From positions 257-19,485 of the forward strand of contig PMTB01000118.1 of the NCBI GenBank assembly GCA_003167475.1: a stretch of DNA of 19,229 nt. The letters run 5' to 3'. Position numbers and translations under genes: made by a program. The notes below the pieces were generated by a model. That model was given only the letters and a program-made list of their open reading frames with translations, made no database searches and was not told the DNA's origin. Positions 13,685 through 19,229 of this stretch are shown one piece after another (positions within the stretch are counted from its first letter, which is position 1; the number at the start of each line of letters is the position of its first letter). This DNA comes from a candidate division FCPU426 bacterium. Lineage in GTDB: Bacteria; Oederibacteriota; PGYV01; Palsa-1178.

Positions 13685-15882
13685 TTTATAAGTTTCTTTC
13701 TTGAAGATGACGGTGAAAGCATGAGCTCTTTCTTCCACACTTCCACCATTCTTATGTTTTCCTGTGCCGACCTTGTCAGGTCGCCTTCAGGCACGATTTC
13801 CATGTATTTTTTCCACATCTCTATGGCTTCGCCCCACCAGCCCTTCCACCTGTAAACCTCGCCGAGCTTGAAAAATACTTCCTTTATATCCGGGTTCAAT
13901 TCTATAGCCTTGTGGTATTCGATATCCGCTTCATCCCACCATTCCTTCTTGAAATAGGCGTTAGCGAGGTTAAAATGCCCGCGTCCGTTCTGGGGGTTCC
14001 TTGAGACCATGGAAATAAATATCTTTACTGCCGCGTCAAAATCGCCGGTCTCATAGAGCACGGAGCCTATATTTCCCAGGGCATCCTGGTTATCAGGCTC
14101 TATTTTCAGCACTTTGTTATATTCTACAATAGCCTCCTGCAATTGTCCAGTATTTCTATATGCGTTGCCAAGATCATATGCCACTGAGACGTCAGAAACG
14201 GCTGCCGACTGCTTCTCCTTGAGTTTTTCAATGGTTTCCCTGAAAACCACGTCCTTTTTCATGGCCGAATCCAGGTTTTTCCGTGCAACCGCGTATTCAG
14301 GGTTTATCCTGAGGGCCTGGTCAAAAAAGCGCTGGGCTTCCTTGAAAAAGTTCTTTTTATAGTAAGCCACGCCCAGGTTATTATAGGCCTTGTAATATTC
14401 CTTGTCTATTTCCACGGCCTTCTGGTATTCCTCTATGGCTTTATCTATATTTCCGAGGTTCTTGTAGGCTACCCCCATGGAATTGTGGGCAACCGCATTA
14501 TTGGGCTGTACCGACAGGGCTTTCTGGTATTCTATTATAGCCTCTTCATTCCTGCCTTTATCGGTGAGCACGAGCCCCAGGTACAGGTTTATCTCCGGCT
14601 TCTTTATGTAATTGGGGAGTATCTCAAGGGCCCTTCTTAATTCATTTACCGCCTCGTCATACCTTTTGAGCTTATAATATGAGACTCCCAGGTAGTAGTG
14701 GGCCTCGTCGTCGTAGGCTTCCTTAACAAGGTGGTGTTCCAGTACGTCAATGGCTTCCTGTGTCCTGTCTTCCTTATATAATAATATGCCGCGCTCAAGC
14801 TCTATCCTTGTGTATTCCGGGTTTTCCTCCGCTATCGCGTCCAGGACCTGCTTAGCCTTTTCAAACTCCTTCATTTCCCTGTAGGCCACCGCGATATTGA
14901 CCTTGGCCTCGACCATATCCGGCTTAAGCTTCAGCGTCTGCCTGAATATTTCGACTGCTTCCTTTAATATCCCTTTTTTTATCAGCAGCTCGCCGAAAAA
15001 ATTGTAATAAGACGGCTGCTTTGAATTATAGTGGATGGCCATTTTTATCTGGTTGATAGCGTCGTCCGTGTATCCCTTGAGTTTGTAAACCTTGGCCAGG
15101 TTGAAATACGCCTCTTCCTTCCTTTTTTCATCAGGGAGTTTTTCCACTTCCTCGCCGCGTTTTACGGCGGAGTTGGTCTCGTAGTAATCTATGACAAGGC
15201 TTTTGTTCGACTGTATGAAAGCCGGGTTGAGCTCCACCGCGCGGTTATAGCACATTCCCGCTTCCTCGTCCTTGCCCGTCTCACCGTACACAAAGCTCAA
15301 ATTATAGTAAGCCAGCGCGTATTCCTTCGAAAGTTGAATGGCTTTTTTCAGTTGTTCCTCGGCCTCGTCGTAGAGGCCCATTTTATAAAGCGTCTCGCCC
15401 ATATTATTGCGCAGTTCCGCGTAGTTCGGGTATTTTTTCAGGGCCTCCCTGAAGACCGTATCCGCCGTGGCGTATTCCCCCATGTTCTTATATAGGACGC
15501 CCAGCAAGTTCTGCGCGAGCAGGTGTTCTGGATTGAGTTCAAGGCACTTTTTAAGTTCCTTGACCGCAACCTCGTAATCCCCGGTAAAACTCAATGATTT
15601 CCCAAGGTTAAAATGCGTCTCAGGGTCCGACGGGTACAGCTGCACCGCTTTTTTATATGCTGAGATAGCCCTGTCATATATGCCGGTCTGCTTGTTGACC
15701 GCTTTCAGGTTGGCCTGAGCCTGGGTATAATTGGGGCTTATGGAAAGGGCTTTTTTAAACTGTTCTATGGCTTCCTGGAACATACCTTTGGAATAATAGT
15801 AAACACCGACATTATTAAGCGCTGTCGCGTCATTTTCCGACTTGTTCTCTTTCAGGATCTCCCTGTCAGGCGCGCCCGGCAT
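13681..15882 (-). CDS. Large tetratricopeptide repeat protein (733 aa)
   Basis: Roughly 16-18 TPR units of 34 residues, with the usual W/L-G-Y/F-A-P pattern (for example Y-N-L-G-V-A-Y-Y-K and A-I-E-E-Y-Q-K-A-V-E), fill nearly the whole chain. There is no signal peptide or membrane segment, so it is cytoplasmic. A less regular, charged stretch around residues 230-260 and another near 555-575 separate TPR blocks. The C-terminal repeats are Trp-rich (about 660-715). The product must be a protein-binding scaffold; its partners are probably among the co-encoded proteins. It begins 2 bases after the two-domain CheW, whose last codons (G-A-G-G-A-A) serve as its ribosome binding site, and overlaps the P-II gene by ATGA. 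Tight coupling to both makes them the first candidate partners (inference). Confidence 0.88.
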   Translation of the reverse strand: MPGAPDREILKENKSENDATALNNVGVYYYSKGMFQEAIEQFKKALSISPNYTQAQANLKAVNKQTGIYDRAISAYKKAVQLYPSDPETHFNLGKSLSFTGDYEVAVKELKKCLELNPEHLLAQNLLGVLYKNMGEYATADTVFREALKKYPNYAELRNNMGETLYKMGLYDEAEEQLKKAIQLSKEYALAYYNLSFVYGETGKDEEAGMCYNRAVELNPAFIQSNKSLVIDYYETNSAVKRGEEVEKLPDEKRKEEAYFNLAKVYKLKGYTDDAINQIKMAIHYNSKQPSYYNFFGELLIKKGILKEAVEIFRQTLKLKPDMVEAKVNIAVAYREMKEFEKAKQVLDAIAEENPEYTRIELERGILLYKEDRTQEAIDVLEHHLVKEAYDDEAHYYLGVSYYKLKRYDEAVNELRRALEILPNYIKKPEINLYLGLVLTDKGRNEEAIIEYQKALSVQPNNAVAHNSMGVAYKNLGNIDKAIEEYQKAVEIDKEYYKAYNNLGVAYYKKNFFKEAQRFFDQALRINPEYAVARKNLDSAMKKDVVFRETIEKLKEKQSAAVSDVSVAYDLGNAYRNTGQLQEAIVEYNKVLKIEPDNQDALGNIGSVLYETGDFDAAVKIFISMVSRNPQNGRGHFNLANAYFKKEWWDEADIEYHKAIELNPDIKEVFFKLGEVYRWKGWWGEAIEMWKKYMEIVPEGDLTRSAQENIRMVEVWKKELMLSPSSSRKKLIK

Positions 15883-15884
15883 AT

Positions 15885-16490
15885 CTATTTTTCCTCAAAA
15901 AATATGTCGGGTTTTATAAGGGTTATCACTTCGCCCCCGTCCTTGATCAGGCCGGCAATGTATTTTTTATCTATAGTGAAGGAATATTTGGTTATATTGG
16001 CAAAACTCGACGACTGGAAATTCCTCACGGATACAACCTTGTCCACCAGGAACCCCAGGATATTGTCCTTGAATTCAATGACCATGATCCTGGTCTCATC
16101 CGTGACAATGTCATCCGTTCCGAATATCCTGCGGTTTAAGGATACCACTGGTATGACCTCGTTGCGGATGCTTATCATACCGAGAATGTGCGAAGGCAGG
16201 CTGGGTAAACGGGTTATATTCCTGTATTTGAGTATCTCCCTGGAAAAAACTATCTCCATCCCGAAAAGCTCCCTGTTTATTTCCACAACCACCACAAGCA
16301 GGCCCTTGAGGACATTTATGATGTTCTCTTCCTTGACAAAACGCATGCGGACAAGTATTTTGCCTATGGGTTCCTGTGTTTCGCCGCCGAGTTGTTCCTT
16401 CAAAGCCTCGTCCAGCTGTTCTTTTGTGAGAAACCCGGCCTGTATCAAAAGTTCGCCCAGGCCCTTATCCTGACCCTTAAAAACATCCAT
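15885..16490 (-). CDS. CheW with N-terminal MshEN-like domain
   Basis: Residues 10-33 (G-L-G-E-L-L-I-Q-A-G-F-L-T-K-E-Q-L-D-E-A-L) and about 42-61 (I-G-K-I-L-V and L-terminated helix) follow the two-motif pattern of the N-terminal domain of type II secretion ATPases (MshEN/GspE-N), a known c-di-GMP receptor. The leading Arg of the first motif is Gly, and the Gly of the second motif is Arg50, so ligand binding could be weak or lost. Residues from about 65 form a CheW domain, including I-T-R-L-P-S-L-P-S-H-I-L-G-M-I-S-I-R-N-E-V-I-P-V-V, in which the usual Arg-Gly is Arg-Asn. It would link receptor/kinase arrays to a second signal. The HD-GYP phosphodiesterase in the same operon makes c-di-GMP the obvious candidate. 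The start has TAAAG and a GAGG further upstream; it is 14 bases after the TPR gene. Confidence 0.85.
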   Translation of the reverse strand: MDVFKGQDKGLGELLIQAGFLTKEQLDEALKEQLGGETQEPIGKILVRMRFVKEENIINVLKGLLVVVVEINRELFGMEIVFSREILKYRNITRLPSLPSHILGMISIRNEVIPVVSLNRRIFGTDDIVTDETRIMVIEFKDNILGFLVDKVVSVRNFQSSSFANITKYSFTIDKKYIAGLIKDGGEVITLIKPDIFFEEK

Positions 16491-16504
16491 ACTTTATGAC
16501 CGCC

Positions 16505-17677
16505 TCATGCCCCGCCGAGAAGTTTCAGGTTTTTCCTGATTATCTCGTTCTCGGGGTTTAATTTCAGGGATTTTGTCCAGTATTCTTTTGCCTTCTCCGG
16601 ATTGTTTTCCTTCATGGATATGTTGCCCATCTTGTAGAAAACATCCGCAGAATCCCTTCCTCTTTCAATGCTCTTCAAAAAGTTTTCCTTTGCTTCCTTG
16701 TACATAATCTTCCTGTAGTATATGTGCCCGATGTTTTCAAAAACCATGGGGTCGTCCTTTTTCAGTTCGAGGGCCTTAAGGTATTCCCCGAGGGCCTCAT
16801 CGAGCTGGTCCTCCTCGGCGTATATGAAGCCCAGGGCCTTATGCGTCTCGGCGTCGGCGAACCCAAGTTCCGCGACTTTTTTGTATTCTTCGAGCGCTTC
16901 CTTTTTCTTCCCTATTTTCGAGTAAACCTCGCCGAGTATGATGTAAACTTCGGCGTTCCTGAACTTGTTCTTCTTAGCCAGTTCAAGTTGGGCGATTGCC
17001 AGCTGGTACTCGCCTTTTTCAAAGTAAAGCACGCCGAGGTTAAAAGCCACAGCCGCGTCGCGCGGGTTTATCATCACCGCTTTATTGTAGTATTCTATCG
17101 CTTTGTCAAAAAACTTTAATTCCCTGTAAATATTGCCGAGCATGGAATTGATACCGGGGCTCTTAGGGTTTATCCTGATGACTTTTTCATATTCCTCCGC
17201 CGCTTCGGCGTATTTTTTCTCCGATTCGAATATATACCCGAGCTTAAAAAGCAGTTCTATGTTGGACGGATCTTTTTCGAGCAGGGCCCTGTATTCGCGC
17301 TCCGCGTCCTCCGGCAAGAGCATTTTGGAATAAAGGTCGCCGAGCGCATGCCTTGCGGATACGTCGTTCTTGTTTATCTCAAGGGCTTTTTTGTACTGCA
17401 AAAGGGCCTTCTCGGAGTTTCCCATATTGGTGTAGAGCTTGCCCAGTTTTATTATTACGCTGACGTTCACGGGGTTTATTTTCAGGGCTTTTTCGTATTC
17501 CTTTATGCCCTCGTCATAACCGCCCTTGGAGACATAGGCGTTCCCAAGGTGCGTACGGACTTCCGCGTCATCCGGGTTTATGGAAAGCGCCTTTTCAAAT
17601 TCCTTTATTGCCTGGTCGTACCGCTTGCTCATATTGAAGGCAAGCCCCAGGTTTATGTGGTCCTGTACGGTATCCAT
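16505..17677 (-). CDS. Tetratricopeptide repeat protein (390 aa)
   Basis: About 11 consecutive canonical TPRs cover nearly all of the chain, from near the start (I-N-L-G-L-A-F-N-M) to the end (K-L-N-P-E-N-E). There is no signal peptide, membrane segment or other domain. It starts at an ATG that overlaps the cheR stop as TAATG, with AGGAA 8 bases upstream. In some systems (FrzF, WspC) CheR methyltransferases carry TPRs fused at the C-terminus; here a TPR protein is encoded immediately after cheR, so it may fulfil the same role as a separate subunit, guiding CheR to receptors. This is inference from gene order. Confidence 0.88.
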   Translation of the reverse strand: MDTVQDHINLGLAFNMSKRYDQAIKEFEKALSINPDDAEVRTHLGNAYVSKGGYDEGIKEYEKALKINPVNVSVIIKLGKLYTNMGNSEKALLQYKKALEINKNDVSARHALGDLYSKMLLPEDAEREYRALLEKDPSNIELLFKLGYIFESEKKYAEAAEEYEKVIRINPKSPGINSMLGNIYRELKFFDKAIEYYNKAVMINPRDAAVAFNLGVLYFEKGEYQLAIAQLELAKKNKFRNAEVYIILGEVYSKIGKKKEALEEYKKVAELGFADAETHKALGFIYAEEDQLDEALGEYLKALELKKDDPMVFENIGHIYYRKIMYKEAKENFLKSIERGRDSADVFYKMGNISMKENNPEKAKEYWTKSLKLNPENEIIRKNLKLLGGA

Positions 17678-18480
17678 TATATTTTCCTGAATATCCTCTC
17701 TTTTATATTTATGCAGTTGAACCGGTCGCGGTAATCCTGCAGCATGGTCTCGGTCTTTCCGAGAAAAAGTATGCCATTCTCCTTAAGGGAGTCGTAATAA
17801 TGCCCAAGCACCGTCTTTTGCAGTTCGCGGGTAAAATAAATAATGACGTTCCTGCAGAAAACTATGTCAAAAAAATTCTTTTTATAGGGATCCATAAGGT
17901 TCCATTTTATTATTTTTACGCTTCTTTTTATCTGGTCCCTGACCTTGTAATTCCTGCCATCCGTGGAAAAGTACTTTGTCCGCCTCTGTGGCGCTATATT
18001 GTCCAGTGTCCGGCCTTCGTAAATGCCCTCGGAGGCTTTGTGTATGGCTATAATGTCAAGGTCCGTGGCGTATACCTCAAAATCATAATTCAAAATGCCG
18101 AGCTTTTCCGCCGTTTCCTCAATGGAGATGGCTATCGAGTACGGCTCTTCGCCCGTGGAACACCCGGCGCTCCACACCCTTAAAGGGCTTTTAAGGCCCA
18201 TCATAATGTCCGGCAGTATGGTATTCTCAAGCTCCACAAATATCTCAGGATCCCTGAAAAACTGCGTGACATTTATCGTAAGCTTATCGAGGAGTATGTC
18301 ATACTCGGCCTTGTGCTCCTGCAGGTAGGCGAAATATTCCACGTATTTCGGCAGCTGCAGGGACCTCATGCGCACGGCAATACGCCTTTTTATGTAATTT
18401 TCCTTGTACTGGCTCACATCAAGCAGTTTTTCCAGACGCACGCCTTCTTTTATTTTTAAGAACGCTTCTTCCTCGTTCAT
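17677..18480 (-). CDS. cheR: Receptor methyltransferase CheR
   Basis: CheR methylates receptor glutamates using S-adenosylmethionine. The 267 residues hold the N-terminal helical domain with T-I-N-V-T-Q-F-F-R-D (about 68-77), the SAM motif A-G-C-S-T-G-E-E-P-Y-S (105-115), acidic A-T-D-L-D (138-142) and F-C-R-N-V-I-I-Y-F (about 208-216). The length is that of a stand-alone CheR without TPR fusion. Its start overlaps the HD-GYP stop as TAATG, and its stop overlaps the TPR gene as TAATG, so three genes are translated in chain. Its substrate in this cluster is presumably the sensorless receptor. Confidence 0.96.
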   Translation of the reverse strand: MNEEEAFLKIKEGVRLEKLLDVSQYKENYIKRRIAVRMRSLQLPKYVEYFAYLQEHKAEYDILLDKLTINVTQFFRDPEIFVELENTILPDIMMGLKSPLRVWSAGCSTGEEPYSIAISIEETAEKLGILNYDFEVYATDLDIIAIHKASEGIYEGRTLDNIAPQRRTKYFSTDGRNYKVRDQIKRSVKIIKWNLMDPYKKNFFDIVFCRNVIIYFTRELQKTVLGHYYDSLKENGILFLGKTETMLQDYRDRFNCINIKERIFRKI

Positions 18481-19229
18481 TAATTGACCAGGTCCATTTT
18501 TATTTTGCCGGCCCCGCTGTCAGAGATACCGCTTTCCATTGAATCCAGGAACACTCCCACTAAGTGCGAATCAAACTGGCTTCCCGCGCAGCGTTTCAGC
18601 TCCGCGGCGGCCTCGTCCTTTGTACGCGCCCTGCGGTAGGGCCTGTCGGCCAGCATCACGGAATACGCGTCGGCAATGGCGCATATCCTCGAGCCCAGCG
18701 GGATCCTTTCACCCTTTAATTTTTCAGGGTACCCTTTGCCGTCATAATGCTCATGATGATAAAGTATTATGGGCAGTATGTCCTCAAAAAGTTCCAGCCC
18801 GTTGAGTATATCCACCCCGTCCTGCGGGTGCTTCTTTATTGTCTCATATTCTTCCGCCGTCAGCGACGACGGTTTTTTCAGTATTTCGCTGTTTGTTTTG
18901 ATCTTGCCTATGTCATGCAGCATGGCCGCTATTTTAATCCTTTTGCATTCTTCCGCGGACAGGTTCAGTTTTTGGGCTATCTGAAGGGCGTAATTCATGG
19001 TCGACAGGGAATGCCCGTGGGTATCATGGTCCTTGACCTCCAGGGCCAGCGCAAGGGTTTCTATTATGCTTTGATAATTGTCCGACATCTGCTCAAGCAT
19101 GTCGTATTTTTCAAGTATTATGAATATCTGGGCGGTGAAAAATTCGGCTATGTATATGTCATTGTGTGTAAACCCGGACCCTTTGTAAAGCACTGCCGCT
19201 CCGCTTAATCCCCTGTCCCCCCTGGCCGG
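18480..19229 (-). CDS. HD-GYP c-di-GMP phosphodiesterase, GAF-like N-terminus (partial)
   Basis: HD-GYP enzymes hydrolyse c-di-GMP. The frame stays open to the right window edge, so the N-terminus is missing; a GTG at 19193 is only an internal codon. The first visible residues (G-A-A-V-L-Y, then F-T-H-N-D-I-Y-I-A-E-F-F-T-A-Q) look like the last strand and helix of a GAF domain. The catalytic domain is complete: H-D-T-H-G-H-S, M-L-H-D-I-G-K-I, K-K-H-P, H-H-E-H-Y-D-G-K-G-Y-P and D-A-Y-S-V-M-L-A-D-R-P-Y-R. All metal ligands and the GYP motif are present, so it is probably active. It is the furthest-upstream visible member of the operon and is coupled to cheR by TAATG. Confidence 0.93.
   Translation of the reverse strand, partial: PARGDRGLSGAAVLYKGSGFTHNDIYIAEFFTAQIFIILEKYDMLEQMSDNYQSIIETLALALEVKDHDTHGHSLSTMNYALQIAQKLNLSAEECKRIKIAAMLHDIGKIKTNSEILKKPSSLTAEEYETIKKHPQDGVDILNGLELFEDILPIILYHHEHYDGKGYPEKLKGERIPLGSRICAIADAYSVMLADRPYRRARTKDEAAAELKRCAGSQFDSHLVGVFLDSMESGISDSGAGKIKMDLVN

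Noticed and set aside
13685..13738. Upstream GTG start adding 18 residues to the P-II protein
   Set aside because: The family begins at M-K-K-I, the ATGA overlap fits the internal ATG, and the extension overlaps the TPR coding end without similarity.

Overview
The window is dominated by one long leftward (minus-strand) chemotaxis gene cluster, from the right edge to about position 5800. In transcription order it encodes: a GAF-like/HD-GYP c-di-GMP phosphodiesterase (cut by the window edge), CheR, a TPR protein, a CheW with an N-terminal MshEN-like domain, a second and larger TPR protein, a P-II signal protein, CheY, CheC, CheD, a sensorless methyl-accepting protein, CheW, a second CheY, CheB, CheA and a second CheC. 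Most junctions are overlaps (TAATG or ATGA) or gaps of 2-15 bases, so it probably works as one operon whose promoter lies beyond the window. A 706-residue FtsA-like ATPase follows after a 199-base gap on the same strand.

The left end is different. Two plus-strand genes encode a Kelch-repeat surface protein with a Pro/Thr linker and an Ig-like C-terminal domain, and a PorV/UPF0164-type outer membrane protein. They converge on a minus-strand gene for a secreted beta-barrel-like protein. A 408-base gap between that gene and the FtsA-like gene holds a pair of 34-base inverted repeats enclosing a 46-codon ORF that resembles the C-terminal tail of a type II antitoxin.

Organism: the outer membrane proteins point to a diderm. 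The CheC/CheD pair, the large FtsA-like protein and the PorV-type protein next to a C-terminal Ig-like domain do not match a model genus I recognise. An uncultured candidate-phylum bacterium is plausible (inference). No flagellar or pilus genes are visible, so what the pathway drives is unknown. TGA is a normal stop here.

Logic of the system: CheA, CheW and the receptor form the kinase core. CheR, CheB and CheD adapt the receptor. Two CheC proteins can dephosphorylate two very similar CheY proteins. The unusual additions are a c-di-GMP phosphodiesterase, a CheW carrying a domain type known to bind c-di-GMP, a P-II protein of the ATP/2-oxoglutarate-sensing family lacking both classical modification residues, and two TPR scaffolds. 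Together they suggest a chemosensory pathway fed by internal metabolic and second-messenger signals through a receptor with no external sensor domain.

A further recurring pattern is that every gap longer than about 50 bases contains an inverted repeat. Two gaps carry copies of one 160-173 base element; the others have unrelated sequences.
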